DNA from: Aphanomyces cochlioides
Taxonomy: Eukaryota; Oomycota; Saprolegniomycetes; Saprolegniales; Verrucalvaceae
DNA length: 64,000 nt
Direction of reading: 5' to 3'
Assembly: GCA_019828595.1 (NCBI GenBank)
Contig: JAHQRK010000006.1
Location: 3,286,001-3,350,000, forward strand
Part shown: positions 1 through 11,737 of the stretch, one piece after another
How the letters are laid out: every line of letters begins with the position of its first letter
Position numbering within the stretch: the stretch's first letter is position 1
Position numbers and translations under genes: made by a program
Notes under the pieces: model-generated
Databases searched by the model: none
What the model was told of the DNA's origin: nothing
The model's input: only the letters and a program-made list of their open reading frames with translations

Positions 1-257
1 ACTTGTATAATACAGTGTACAATCCAATCGATTAGCACAATAGGTACACCTTTACTTTAACTAAGAGAAAACTTTTTTGTGTACAAATGAGTAAAACTCC
101 CGTTTACTCTTTCCTGTAAACGATTTGCTCGGCAATTTGCAGGAAATAATCTGTTTAGAGGCAGTCTTTGTGCACTTGAAGTCAAAGACGGCGATGGAAA
201 GAGAAATCTTCCTGCCTGTCGCTGCGTGTGCATGATGACGCATAGAGTGCATATATT
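1..257. other. no gene seen
   Basis: AT-rich flank of the first transposon. Short open frames on both strands overlap each other and resemble no family I know. I see nothing else in it. Confidence 0.5.
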
Positions 258-421
258 AGGGGTAATCAAAGTTCAAAATTTACATTGCTTTATTTACAAT
301 ATTTTTCATTTTTAAAGCGAAATTTCCTCGTCGGAATGTTATTGCGTAAAGCGCTCTCAAAACCCTTTGGGAATCAAAGTTAAAACAATAAAGTGACTGA
401 CTTGGTTGCATTTGTTGATTT

Positions 422-880
422 GGTTGGAAGTCAACGGACGTCTACAAGCACCCCTCCAAATATTTTTCGCCTGGAGAATACCAATTTGGCGACTCGGGAT
501 TTGGAATGACTCACAATATGGTGGTCCCCTATCGTCTACCTCATTCTTTAGAGTCTGACAATTGCGCTTTCAATACGCATCTAGCTTCTGCTCGTGTGGT
601 ATCTGAACACGGTAATGGTGTGCTAAAAGGGCGTTGGCAGAGCTTACGTGGCATTCCAATACGCATACGAGAGAAGAAGGACTTGTCTGACGTTTGCAGT
701 TGGATTGTCGGATGCTGTGTCTTGCATAATGTCGTGAATGACCTTCGCAACAGCAGTGATGACGTTGCTCTTGCCAGCGATAAACGTTGGATACAACGAG
801 CATGCGTAGAGCCCACTAAGGTTAGCGCAATGATCTGGCGAGAAGAGTTGAAGGCATCCGTCTTACGATTTTGGCAGTAG
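422..880 (+). pseudogene. PIF/Harbinger transposase, C-terminal fragment
   Basis: The open frame reads from 422, before its first ATG at 506, to the stop at 878-880. It contains the second DDE motif GDSGF, then the third-acid block with SARVVSEHGNGVLKGRW (Glu in the SEHG position), then the typical VGCCVLHNVVND tail. The region before GDSGF, which would carry the first Asp, is missing: only about 150 bp separate this frame from the left TIR. It is therefore a 5'-deleted transposase gene. The family normally acts in the nucleus, cutting the element out at its TIRs together with a Myb-like partner, here encoded on the opposite strand at 927-1990. Confidence 0.75.
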
Positions 881-926
881 TGCATAATATTCAATAGTGA
901 AATTGTAGTATTGATGAATTACAACC

Positions 927-1990
927 TTAAAGACTACCAAACGCAAGCTGCACAGCTTGTTCTACAGCTGCCATAGACTGTCCATCATGTAAAAGATCGC
1001 GTATAAAATTTGCTCTGCTTTGGCGGGCTTGCTCGTGTTTCATATGCTCAAACATTTGCACTTCAAGCTCTAAGAGCTTTGCCTGACCCTCGGAGTAAGC
1101 AGTTGCAAAGTCTTTTTTCACTCGCTTGTCGCCAACTGGAAAGCTCTGGGGAATCCGTCCTTTCTTTGATGTAGACTTTGCTTTATTTGGCACTCCATCA
1201 ATCTTGTCATGTGACAAAAGCCCGCGATCCGGTGATCGGGGGGCATGTTCAATTCCTGGGGCTTCACAATCGTTCATCTCCCAATACAGTTCCTATATAG
1301 TCATATCATTCATCGCATCTACAACCACATACTTTTGTTGGATCGTTTTCATCGAGCTCGATTTGTTGGTGCGATTCATCTCGATTTTCATCATTCTCAA
1401 GGTGGCCAATCTCTGCCACAAAACTGGGGCTAATGTTTTGCCGGTCAGAAAATAGAGTCTTCATTCGCTCGTATCCAAAGCAAATATCCTCTAACTTTGC
1501 TTCAGAGGTTGTTATGCCTAGTTCTTATGAGTCTCAACAATATATCTAGAGAGTACCATTCAAAAAGTCTCTATCTGTGAGACCCTGGCCAGTTTGGCCG
1601 CTTTCCCAATTGTGTGCAGCCTTATATGCCCGCAAATATGACTCAAATCGACCTTTCGTGTTCATGGTGTCCCAATCCTGCAACATTTCTTCGCGCACGC
1701 GTGAGTTGATGAATTCCGCCATGAGCTTGTAACCTTAATATGGATTAGACGGTTTGATCAATGACACTACCTTGAACTTTTGTAAGAGCTTGGCCACCAA
1801 CCACGGATTTGCCCTTCACGGCCTTGCCCACGATGATGGCAAAGTTGCTGGGGATTTCAAGGAACTCCAAGACGTACAGCAACTCAAGATCCGTCACGCG
1901 GCGGCGAACAATCTTCTTCGGTCTTGGTCCTTCGTCTTCATGCTTGCGCTTCGTGCCTTGGCTCTCATCATGTTTCTTCGATCGCGTCAT
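927..1990 (-). pseudogene. Myb/SANT-like Harbinger partner protein, frameshifted
   Basis: Read on -, the gene opens at 1990 with a basic, Lys/Arg-rich start and a segment with TDLELLYVLEFLE. It continues in other frames through FINSRVREEM, DWDTMNTKGRFESYLRAYK and LEDICFGYERMK, and ends in a Gln/Glu-rich helical tail (QARQSRANFIRDLL) at 927. These blocks suit the Myb/SANT-like DNA-binding proteins carried by PIF/Harbinger elements. Several stops and frame changes lie between 1280 and 1745, so it is not translatable as one protein. It converges with the transposase fragment ending at 880. Family assignment rests on context and block pattern, not on a full domain. Confidence 0.6.
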
Positions 1991-2101
1991 TTAACTCGAG
2001 CAACACTGGCCTATCGTTCCAATAAAGCGCAAAAATATTTATTTTATTACATCTCGTAAAGTGCTGCCAGACGCATAAAGCGTCTAACTTTGATTACCCC
2101 T

Positions 2102-2321
2102 ATTATATAGATAAATTACCAACGTTGGATGTCATATCTTCGATGCCAATGACTTTCCGATCAACTTCAAACTGGATGCAGCTCATTGATAAGTACACAA
2201 TAGTACATGTGTACAGTACAAGTGTGCAAATGGACTGTACTGTACAATGAATTATACGTATTATACGAAGCGATAGTCGTCACCTCCAAACAGAGGAGGT
2301 GATGCGCTCGACAAGTGAAAA
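2102..2321. other. no gene seen
   Basis: Spacer between two Harbinger elements. It is rich in GTACA/TGTAC runs around 2190-2260. I could not find a second TIR that would close the downstream element. Confidence 0.4.
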
Positions 2322-3364
2322 ATGGAACTGATTGAAATTGAAGTGTTAAAAGCAACTTCTACAATTGACGACGCGCTAATCGTTGAAGTGACAACCTTGA
2401 CCGTGGTAGAACGTGCCTAGGTACTCCGTGGTTGGCTTGCCAAACGCATCGTTGAGAGAACACAGCAGCACGTTGCCAGCAGGGCTGGGATTGGTGAAAA
2501 CAAACAAAGGTATGCAAAACAGGCAGATAGACACCAGTGTATCGCAGATGTGTCCGTGTCATCTGCGACAGCTATCTGGAGTTGGTATGTCCACTTCCAA
2601 CACCAGAACACCTCTGCATAGTCTTGTACCGATTGTCATATCCTCGCAAATATGTTGACATGATTCATAAATTCGGGAGATCTCGTGAAGCTATGTCTAG
2701 AATTTTGAACGAGGTCATTGAGAAACTCTACAATTTATGGCAAAGCAATATCTACATGGCATCCCATGTAAGTCGCGATCAGCTTGAAACTTACTCCGAA
2801 GCCATCGTCAAACAAGGTTGTCCTATGAATAATGTCGTCGGCTTTATAGATGGAAGTAAAGTCGAAACTTGTCGAATCACCCAAAAGAGAACTGAAGCAA
2901 ACCATAACAATCCCTTTCCAGACCTACAGCGATATATTTATAGTGGACACAAGAGGCGTCATTGTCTCAATTTCCAATGTGTGACAGCCCCTGATGGCCT
3001 TTGTATTCATTTCTGGGGACCCTTGGAGGGCTCTCGCCACGACTCAACTCTTTTGAAATCAAGTAGACTTATCGAGCACATTGATATGAACTTTCACACA
3101 CTTGATGGTTATTTGATTTATGGAGATCCGGCGTACGGCATCGACAAGTGGGTCTGCTTTGGTTACAAAAATTACGAAGACGATGAAAAAAGAGAATTCA
3201 ATGCACCTATGAGTCGTGTGAGGCAGTCTGTCGAGTGCTCTTTTTGTGCATTGAAGACGAATTGGTCGTTCATTACGTATAAGTTGCAACAAAAAATTAT
3301 GTTGCAAAACGTGGGTAATCATATCATTCATCGTTTGATTATTCTAACAAATGGACAAAGGTAA
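2322..3364 (+). CDS. PIF/Harbinger transposase, nearly complete
   Basis: Two exons fit: 2322-2509 and 2548-3364, joined by a 38-nt GT-AG intron (2510-2547), about 334 codons. The DDE triad is visible: GFIDGSK (first Asp), YGDPAYG (second Asp) and QSVECSFCALK (Glu). The segment from YRLSYPRKYVDM to SRILNEV matches the helical N-terminal half of the family. One in-frame TAG at 2418-2420 lies in exon 1. It could be a nonsense change, or it could be removed by a 33-nt GT-AG segment (2388-2420) that keeps frame. Product: nuclear DDE endonuclease that moves its own element. The Myb/SANT partner lies downstream on -. No TIR pair was found, so the element's borders are unknown. Confidence 0.7.
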
Positions 3365-3519
3365 ATGCATCATTGTAGCAATGTTTCTCTCAAACTGTCA
3401 GTGTTGCTGGGAAAAAGACAATCAAATCAGTGATTTCTTTGGTATGACGCCACCCACGCTGCAGCAGTATTTGACAAGAAATTGAAATTTAATTCATTAA
3501 CAGTAGAAGTTAATCCCCC

Positions 3520-4210
3520 TTTCTAATAGATCTATCAATAAGTCTTCTCATCATTTCAAACATGTCATCATGGCGCTTCTTTTCCATTTCACGAATTTCT
3601 ATACGTTCTTTTCGATCCTTTTCTTTTCATCACAGTCCTTCTCAGCTTTGAATCTTTTGAATTTCAATTTCCTTCTTCGAGCTCAATTTCACGTCGTTGG
3701 AGATCAAATATGTGATTCTTTTTTCCTGGTGACAACTCAGAAGGATCGGTCTTAGTCTTTCTGACACATCGCTGCATTGCAGCATCACGGATATGTTTTG
3801 TTGCTTCAGCAGATAGGATCTTTGAATCATTTTCTCTGGAGAGCTGCATCTTTTTCGTTTGCTCGTGGTCGTCGATCAAGGCAACCAAATCGTCTAAGAT
3901 GACCATGGCCTCTGTGTGTTCCTGATCAACACCCGAGAGTCCATGTTGTTTTTTTGAAATTATCGATGCTTCTTGAGCAGCAATGCAAATCTCGCCCAGC
4001 ACTATTTGCCATCAACACCAGCTCGGTTGAAATTACAGCCCCTTGTAGACGAAGCGCAAGGTCATTCCACGTCTTCATTTGAAATTGATCAGCCAAAAAT
4101 GGCCTATCCACGTTTGCTTGAACAAGGAGGGAGAGGTCTTCTTCTTCTGTCCACCACTTACGGCCACTTTCTTCGCTGGTGGCATCCATCGCAGATAAGG
4201 AAGTGGCCAT
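3520..4210 (-). pseudogene. Myb/SANT-like Harbinger partner, frameshifted
   Basis: On -, the frame from 4210 begins MATSLSAMD and soon gives a SANT/Myb helix pattern (KWWTEEEDLSLLVQ, then TWNDLALRLQG). It shifts frame near 3970-4000 into SGVDQEHTEAMVILDDLVALI. It ends in a charged coiled-coil-like tail around 3520-3700, where another frame change occurs (KAEKDCDEKKRIEKN). The layout, Myb N-terminus plus charged helical C-terminus, is standard for the DNA-binding partner of PIF/Harbinger transposases, and it is convergent with the transposase ending at 3364. At least two frame breaks make it non-functional. Confidence 0.65.
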
Positions 4211-4543
4211 GTTCTCCTTCGAATTTGCTTCTTATCCGAACTGAAATCCGGATTGGGATGGGGAATATAATCCTCAAAATTGGAGAAATTCAGAGATTCC
4301 TACAACAATGTTTTAGAGTTTTGTCATATTGTATCAATTTTTACAGTTTCATTTTGAGGATGAGTTGCGAAATCTCTCTATCTATCCCGACAATCCTCTC
4401 CCCAAGTTCAACACGCGCACTGAAACCACACTTACCGATAATATGATCTGGAATATATTCTTTTGTGATGACCACCTCATTATTTTTTTATCTCATACAA
4501 AGAATAGGATAATTTATTCTTTTCTATACACAAATAGGATGAT
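4211..4543. other. no gene seen
   Basis: AT-rich stretch with short open frames only. The sequence from 4480 to 4590 is nearly pure A/T. Confidence 0.4.
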
Positions 4544-5790
4544 TTATTCATCCTTTTTAAAGTACAAACTATTTTCCATTTTCCTCTTTTTTTTAGATTC
4601 ACAATGTCCTCGATCATGCTGAGGTCCCAGAGTGTCGTCGACACAAAGCAAAACATGCATCTCGAAGTTGCGAGGCAGAATACGACCACGCCGATCGCCA
4701 AGCGCATATTTGGCTCTTGGGAAGAACCGCTCACGCAGATTTGGCGTTGGACACAGAAATTCGAGGCTCATGTAGCCCTTGGTGTTGTCAGTTTTTCGCC
4801 ACTTACCTTGATCAAAATAGTCCAGCTTTGACAAATTCACGTTGATTTCGCTAACGACTTCAACGCGCGTATCGTCGAGTATGTATATTACTTGCGCGCT
4901 CGACGTGACTGAGCGCAGAGACTTCGCCGCGCTGGATTTTCGCTACGGTGGATTCAATACTTGGGCTCTGAACTAGGCTCCCATTGGCTGTGAGTTTACT
5001 ATCCGTATTCGGATAATCTTATAATCAAATCGAACACATCTCGAACTTCTTGCATCGTTGTTCGCTCATTTTGAAGACCATGTGTGACCTTTTCAAATTT
5101 CAAGGTACAGTAGTATACAATTCAGATAGCTCCTTGTCTTGCTTGTTCGTCAAAGGAACGAAATCAACATCTACACCTAGCAAAGAACGCAAGATTTTGC
5201 GTATTACAATGTAGCGTAGAACCATTTCGAAAGTTGAGCTCCATCGAGTTGAATTTCGGATTCTTGACGTCAAATGAGTGAATTGGCGAAGTTTGGCGCT
5301 GGGCACAGAGTAAGATAGTCGTCGCATAAGTCGAGGGAAAGATGCGAAAACATCGACATACTGGAATAGATTGAGCTGTCCATCCATCAAAAACGAGCGC
5401 GATTTTGTTGTGAAGCAGGGCAGTTGAAGCAATTTCGACCTTCTCAGTGAGTATTCGCATGTACTTTTGGAGTGTGTCGCGGTCAATTCCCTCAAGTTTT
5501 GAGTATTTTCGGATAATTTTTCTCGTCACAAAGTGAGAAAGGATGTAGCCCATTCACAATAATGTCAATCCAACCATGAATATTCTGGGCTTTTGATGTC
5601 GCCCAGAACTTGTCAAGCGTCCGTTTGTTGAGAGATTTATCTTTGCTCAGATGGACATATCTGTGAGCATGAATTTGTATAGCCAGAGCCAGTCATGGTA
5701 ATTTCAAGATTGCAAGCTCGGCATTTCCATGTGTTTTTTGTGTTCTTGACGCGGACAAAGTAGTTTACAGACAGATCTCTGCCGCTTAGC
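4544..5790 (-). pseudogene. hAT-family transposase remnant
   Basis: Read on - from about 5780. First comes a BED-type finger start (TWKCRACN, then TGSGYTN). Then a linker with DTLQKYMRILTEKVE, the first catalytic block LVFDGWTA, and the block NSTRWSSTFEMVLR. Last is the C-terminal dimerisation block PTPNLRERFFPRAKYAL followed by ILPRNFEMHVLL near 4700-4780. All are landmarks of hAT transposases in order. Much of the middle is deleted, and the pieces lie in at least three frames with stops, so it is a fossil. The 8-bp target duplication and TIRs of hAT elements were not found. Confidence 0.75.
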
Positions 5791-6430
5791 AAGTCGGGTT
5801 AAGGTAAGGGATTCATTGATCGTTAGTTGAGATGAGCAAAAGCAAGAATGATTCAATGTTTAATTCGCTTTGTTCTGGAGTTACAATCAAATGCAATGCA
5901 AAGCAGAAGAAGATCTGCTGAAACGGTGATGTGCTGTCGTTTCGCGACTCTTCGAGTGATCTGGAGGGCCAACCGCTTATAGTGTTGGTGATTTTGTCAA
6001 AATAATTTTCATACAAATTTCAAGTATAAAAGTAAAATTATCTATTTTTTCTTCTCAAATATGAAATAATTTACTCTTTTACAGCATCAAAAATATTTTT
6101 CCTGTGAAATAATTTTTCGGCAAGTCTGACTGCAACCACTTTGATTGAATTTGCAAAATTAGAACACAATAAACACTATCAACACTACCATACTTTAATT
6201 TCTGAAGGTAACGACTTATCAAACACCGAGACGATAGAAGACCTGGTAAATATCTTCTATTCTTGAACTGTACGATAGGAAAGAGCACTTTGCTTCTCTT
6301 GAAATCAAAACATCACCTTTTAGCCCGAAAGTTTCTAACAGTTACTCACTTTCGAATATTTAACTGGCTCAATATGCTAATACCAAGAGACTAGCACCGG
6401 CCGGTAGAGTTAGGTAAAAGTCCAAGTCCC
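5791..6430. other. no gene seen
   Basis: AT-rich spacer between the hAT remnant and the Copia element. It may contain the Copia 5' LTR and leader, but I could not match it with a second LTR copy downstream. Confidence 0.35.
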
Positions 6431-6669
6431 CCTTTTGTACCGTCATGACCGATACTTTGAACGACAAGACCACCATGTCTGACCTCAAGTTCAGCCGGAA
6501 GAAGGCCGTGTTCACCTCCTGGAAGGCCCGCCCTGTCAGCAACGCACGACTTCGAGCAATCGGAGAAATGACTCAAGCCGTACCATTTACCGCACGCTGA
6601 TTGGTTGAAATTTCGGCCAATCATTGAAATCGACGAACTTGAGATGGCGCACAAGCTCGACATTGTGAG

Positions 6670-7418
6670 CAATGCCGACACAATCGAGGCTGAAAAATCC
6701 AAGAGATACTATTACCTTCGGATGCAGTAGTATGCAATTCGTGGACTCGTGGGCAAAGTGTTGCCAAACGAACTTTTGGTTCAATTCCGTGGCACTATCA
6801 ACCCCGATCTCCAGATCCACGACGTATGGATTATGCTGGAGCGGGAGTACATCGGCAATCGTCATTAGACGTTAGTACTAATTTGTACTTGACAGTTAAT
6901 CTCTCTGCCTAAAAAAACATTTAAGAGTGTTAGTAACCTCTTGAAGAGGATGCGATCACTCCAAAACCTGATCAACGAGCTCTATGTGAAGATTGTTGGT
7001 GAAACCTGATCAGGTTTTACAAACCTTAGTTTTGGTACTCGCGTCTAGTTGTTTTTGCTCGAATTTGAGCCAAACCAAGGATGGCTTTAAGGTGTCCGTG
7101 ATCGAAACGGTAGTTAAACAAGTGTTTAACGCTAGGTCTAGTGAGGCTATAGCTGACATGACAGCCACTAAACGTGGCAGTAAACGTGATTTTTCAGTGA
7201 ACCAAGCTAAGGTTAACAAGACCAATAGGAAAGCTAAAAAGTATACTGAGTGTTTCTACTGTGATGGAACTCACAAGGTGGATGGGCAAAGCCACATGAA
7301 AGAAGTGTGCCCACTCCGTCTCAAAGATAAGAAAAATGGAATCACACGGAAAAATATGAATGACAAGAGCGGCGTTGCGCGCCCAATTCATGCCAACAGG
7401 GCAACTGCGCAAAACTAG
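6670..7418 (+). pseudogene. Copia Gag remnant with zinc knuckle
   Basis: A first piece reads YYYLRMQ, then a stop, then GLVGKVLPNELLVQFRGT and IHDVWIMLEREY, the helical Gag pattern of Copia. A later open frame (6993-7418) carries a basic linker and a Cys/His cluster, CFYC...H...H...C, which resembles a nucleic-acid-binding knuckle with a longer-than-usual gap between the second Cys and the last His. Gag would package element RNA in cytoplasmic particles. Stops around 6728, 6867 and 6930 break it. Confidence 0.6.
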
Positions 7419-7635
7419 CTCTGACCAATCAGATGATAGTAAAATTGTAAACGTCGGAAATGATTGGCTCTAGAAATGTTAGCTCTAGTAAAAATTCAAG
7501 ATCCGAATTCTTAGAAATTACATAATCTAGCCAATCAGGTGAAGATATGGATGATATTATCCAATCAAATGACGAGATTTTCACTCGGGAATTTTCGGCG
7601 AAAATGATCAAATTGGGACAGACCAGTGGTCGGCT

Positions 7636-8106
7636 GTGACCTCCTACACGGAAAGTATTGCTAAGCAGACGCTCACAGTGGAAGAACATGTAATGCTCTA
7701 TGCCCCCTATCTACTAGAAAGGTCTCAAAGTGTTGAATCTAGTGATTTGGTCCTCGACTCTGAATGCGGTATGCACATAACGCGTGCATGTTCGTTCTAT
7801 AGCTACTCTAAATGTAATAAAGAGTATGAGTTTACGTTTGGCGACGGGTCTGTTCTACGAAGTTCCCGCATTGGAACAGTTCAGCTGTTTCTCATGGGTG
7901 TAGATAAGTGTGTAAAGAAATTCTATTTCAACGACGTTTGTTATGCACCATGCGCACAGTCAAACATTCTGAGTGAGAAAGTTCTCAAGAGAGTCGGTTT
8001 CCATATCATTAACAGTTTGAATGGACGGTATAAGTATGTGTTTAGTCAAGGTGTACTACAGTTTGTTGCAGTTGAAGTAAGTGGGACGTACTGCATTAGA
8101 CATTAG
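7636..8106 (+). pseudogene. Copia aspartic-protease region
   Basis: The frame holds LVLDSECGMHITRACSFYS. This matches the Copia block LDSGA-HM-T, except that the usual DSGA is DSEC here, which would damage the catalytic loop. It is followed by FTFGDGSVL, VCYAPCAQSNILS and a Gly-Phe block, the standard spacing in Copia proteins. It is probably inactive both because of the motif change and because the flanking reading frame is interrupted. Confidence 0.6.
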
Positions 8107-8394
8107 AACCTCCGAGAGAGACAATTGCAATGTTTACATGCTAAGTCACGCAATTGCAGACCTGTAACAGTCACTGACCCGATTTAGGCAGAAGCTCTTC
8201 TAAGAGAATGGCATGTACGCATGGTCATGCTCATAGAGAGGTTGTCGTGTTTACACTTAGTAAAAGTGAGCTATCTGGTGCTCCTACTGTTCCAATGCAC
8301 CTCCTTGAGTCGGTACAGTTCTTTTGCAATGTGTGCGCTGAAATGAAAAAGCGTCGCATGTCATCGGAGTGTTGATGGTTCTCGACAACTTGGC

Positions 8395-8850
8395 ACAGTG
8401 CACATGGACCCAAATGGACCAACGAGAACGAAAGGAGCATTTTGGGTAAAGATTGGAATAAAGTACTACGTTAATATAGTGGATGATATGTCATCCTGGC
8501 GTTGGTGCTTTGTATTGAAGAAAAGGAATCAAGCGTTCAGTACAGTGAGAAATCTCGTGCAGAAACTGAACAGAAGTGGTGATCTTACAGTGAGAATCAT
8601 CAGGAGTCACTGAGTTCGTTAATTCAAAATTAGAGAATTTCTGTGAGACTAAAGGTATAAAGTTTCAGAGGTCTATTCCATATTCTCCTGAGGAAAACTG
8701 CTCAGCAGAACGAAACCATCAAACGAAATTGGCTATGGTGCGATGCGCAATGCTGGATACCCAGTTGCCTGCCATTTGGTGGCCAGAGGCTTTAGTCTAC
8801 TGTTACTACGTTCAGAACAGAACACCCATGCGTACTGAAGACTAGGCTAC
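8395..8850 (+). pseudogene. Copia integrase core remnant
   Basis: The frame opens with DPNGPTRTKG, then YYVNIVDDMSSWRWCF (catalytic Asp region). After a stop near 8611 it continues with FCETKGIKFQRSIPYSPEENCSAERNHQ, which carries the third acid, then PAIWWPEALVYCYYVQNRTPM. These blocks suit the DDE integrase of Copia, which inserts element cDNA into the genome. The N-terminal zinc-binding region lies in the broken stretch 8107-8394. Confidence 0.7.
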
Positions 8851-9539
8851 AGGATGCCATACGAAGTTCGGTACACAGTAAGCCTGACCTGAGTCATCTA
8901 CATATATGGGAATCTATATGCTTTGCATACATCCCAAAGGAACAAAGAACAGATAAGAAGTTGTCTGCTCGAGCGGTGAAATGTCGCTTCCTAGGAGTTT
9001 CCGAGGAATATAAAGGTTATCGCCTGTTGGACATTGAAAACTTTGTGGCAAGAGATATTCTTTTTTATCCTACCTATGTGACAAAAGCACTGCGTCATGC
9101 ATTTTTAAAAGTGCTGCACTATAAGAGTTTGATATTGTCAGCAAAGCGTTCAATAATACCACCACTATGCTAGACGACGACGAGCTACAGGGCGTATCTC
9201 ATTTGGACGTCGTGGATCGATGCTGTAAATAGAGTTGAGGTGTTGACTCTTGTGTGTCAGACAATGAAACAGTGGGAGTTAACATTCCCACCTCCCAGGA
9301 GACAAGCAATCATGATCCTGCGACAGCTTCTACTGCTCCTGAAGGAGACACACCCACGGAGGTAGCTCGAAGGAGCCGTGGACGTAAAAGACCAGTATAA
9401 AGATTATGTTTGATTTACTTATGACTCCTTGTTGACCTACTGTCTCGATCAGAGGCACAGAATCCCACACTGCCATGCCTCGATCGTATAGAGCAGCTGT
9501 CAATTGGATAGATAGGGCAAAGTCGATCGAGGCTATGCA

Positions 9540-10601
9540 AACAGAATACATTGCACGGATGGAGAAAGAGACATGGGGACTAACCCAATTACATATTGGT
9601 CAAGCATGTCATTGGGTATTTAGCGTTAAATAATTAGCTAATGGACAAATCGATCACTACAAATCTAGGTTGGTAGTACAAGGGTGCCACCAAATACAGC
9701 TGTAGTGCGAGTAGACTGTGATGATATCTACTCACCTGTTTCCCTCTAGGAGTCTCCTCGACTAGTTGAGCGATAACGACGAAGTTAAATGCCGAATATC
9801 ACCAAATGGATGTTGTGACAGCCCTTTTGAACGGACATTTGGATGAGGTGATATATATGCGTCAGCCACAAGGCTTCATCCGTGACGCTAGCAAAGTGCT
9901 AAAAGTACGTAAGAGCCTGTACGGTCTCAGACAGGCTCCACGTACATTGTATAATGAATTGCATGCATTCCTCACGGAATACGTTGTTACAAAGAGTACT
10001 GCATCTACGTACAAAAGTGGGGGACCTAGTGGATCTAATACAATCACCCAATAAAGATTGGGTTATTTTAGGCGTTTATATCGACGATCTTACCATCGTT
10101 TCTCCAAGCATGTCAAGCATGCAGTGGATTAAGTCTGAACTGTCCAAGTCGATTTAAAATGAAAGACTTAGGTGACATCAATTTTATTCTCACAATGGAG
10201 GTGAAACAGGATCGCCAGAAGCATGAAATGGCATTTTCCCAACATAAGTACATTACTGATCTATTGGTGAAATATGGAATAGTACACCTGTGTCGACATC
10301 ACAGGTTGTCGACCAAGATCAGAAACATGAAAGCAACATGTCAAAAGAAGAGATTGAATCTCAACCATATGACTTCAGGGGGCTCATTGGATCCTTACGA
10401 TATCTGGTTAGAGGAACAAGACCTGACATAGCTAACGCAGTAAGAGACTTCAGTTGTTTTCTTTCGTGTTTTAATGAGACACATTGGCTAGCGGCATTGA
10501 GGATCCTTAGATACTCGAAAGGAACGTCTACCTATGGGTTATACCTCAGCGGTAATGAAAATAAAATTGCTTATGATCGAGAGTCAATCAAAAGATCGTA
10601 A
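9540..10601 (+). pseudogene. Copia reverse transcriptase remnant
   Basis: Recognisable blocks on + are MDVVTALLNGHLDEVIYMRQ at 9806, KSLYGLRQAPRTLYNEL, and the active-site block LGVYIDDLTIV near 10070-10100 (the usual YVDD is YIDD here). They are followed by LIGSLRYLVRGTRPDIANAV and the helical LRILRYSKGTSTYGL block. They are spread over three frames with stops at about 10052 and 10155. The enzyme would have copied Gag-Pol RNA into DNA. Confidence 0.8.
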
Positions 10602-10603
10602 AT

Positions 10604-10930
10604 ATGTCGCCGGATATTTTATCCGGATGGCTGGGATTTGTGTCTGTTGGGCAAGCTCCAAGCAGCATTGCATTAGTGGAGTCGGAGCTATTAGCTTTAA
10701 GTGAAGGCTGTAATGAATGCGAATGGCTACACGCTCTTTTAACAGAAATGGGAGTTAAAATGAAAAGGCCTATTAAAGTTTGGTGTGATAATGCTGCTCA
10801 ACCCGAGGTCTCTTTGAAAGCAAGAAAATCGATCTCATGTATTGTCCTTCCTAAGAAATGATTGCGGATATTCTAACTACAGCGCTTCCAAAACACCAAT
10901 TCATAACTCTAAGGGCAAAATTGGGTGTTA
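10604..10930 (+). pseudogene. Copia RNase H and Pol C-terminus remnant
   Basis: The frame from 10604 gives GQAPSSIALVESELLALSEG, ECEWLHALLTEMG and IKVWCDNAA. These are the ESE and CDN acidic blocks of Copia RNase H. A frame change near 10855 leads to ADILTTALPKHQF, the last conserved Pol block. The first RNase H acid sits in the disturbed stretch around 10560-10620. Confidence 0.75.
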
Positions 10931-10960
10931 AGGATCTACCTGTAGACAAACCGTTGAGCT

Positions 10961-11737
10961 ATTGTATGTGTGCATCTGCAAGCTAAGGAGCTAATAGCAT
11001 CGCATAAGTTGTGCTCTCCTAACGAGTAAGAATAACGATTTTGCAATCTTAAACTGAAATGGGCCAGCAAAGTCTACGGAGAAGAGTTGCTCCAAGCATG
11101 CGTGGCAGACATGTAGTAAATAATTTTTGACAATCTTTTTGAATCACCCCACTCTACCGTTGATGCAAGCCACGGTGACCGTTGAGCCCAGTCGGCAGCG
11201 CGATCTATTGAGGCTTCAGCAGCCAATTGTCGTGTATGCGTTTTTAGAAATGAGTAAAATAGACGTTTCGTAGAGAAACATCTTTCAGCACATAAATTCT
11301 TCAGACTCTTCAAGAATCTTATACGTGTAACATCTCGTGGGTGCATCAGCATATTGAAATCTTCACCTCTTGCAGAGTAATGATCGCTCGATGACTCAAG
11401 TTGCACAAAGGACTTGTCAGGTTCATGGCTGTTGATATGCGTCATCTATGATAATTATTCCTTCTACTCCGACCCGCAATATTAGTCATAATAGCGTTAT
11501 TATTGGCGGGATTTTTCTAATTGTTGACGAATTTCGAATTTGATTGGCTGGTTAAAAAGAGGACATCCCAAGCTTTGATTCACTGTATTTTGGCGCCTAC
11601 AACTCGGCGGGAGACTTGAGATAGAAGGGTTTAAAGTTGGTGTTTCATGTGTTTTAGGAGCAATCACACACGGTGAAGGCTCACAACTCAATTTCGAGCA
11701 ACCTAGACTATTCCTTCTACTTACCCTTTGCCTTCAT
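10961..11737. other. no recognised gene
   Basis: This stretch may contain the Copia 3' LTR. A 123-codon open frame on - (11445-11074) has no motif I recognise. Its fairly even composition is compatible with chance or with a decayed transposase edge. Confidence 0.35.

Larger units (their letters stand above)
258..2101. mobile_element. PIF/Harbinger-type element with both TIRs, internally deleted
   Basis: The ends are a 16-bp perfect inverted repeat, AGGGGTAATCAAAGTT at 258-273 and its reverse complement at 2086-2101. Both ends are flanked by ATT, a candidate 3-bp target duplication, which is the size expected for PIF/Harbinger. Inside lie the C-terminal part of a DDE transposase on + and a Myb/SANT-like protein on -, the usual two-gene content of this superfamily. 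The transposase lacks its N-terminal half and first catalytic Asp, so this 1844-bp copy is a deletion derivative that could move only with help from another copy. Confidence 0.8.
6431..10960 (+). mobile_element. degenerate Ty1/Copia retrotransposon
   Basis: Gag, protease, integrase, reverse transcriptase and RNase H occur in that order on +, which is the Copia (not Gypsy) order. The coding region is broken by many stops and frame changes, so the copy is dead. The C-terminal block with ADILTTALPK at about 10860-10900 marks the end of Pol. No LTR pair, primer-binding site or polypurine tract could be recognised by eye, so the true borders probably lie outside these limits. Confidence 0.8.

Noticed and set aside
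61..252. Overlapping open frames of 60-70 codons on -
   Set aside because: Two frames of the same strand are open at once and neither has a known motif; chance frames.
5791..6430. Copia LTR pair
   Set aside because: No long direct repeat was found between the regions before 6431 and after 10960, so I did not annotate LTRs.
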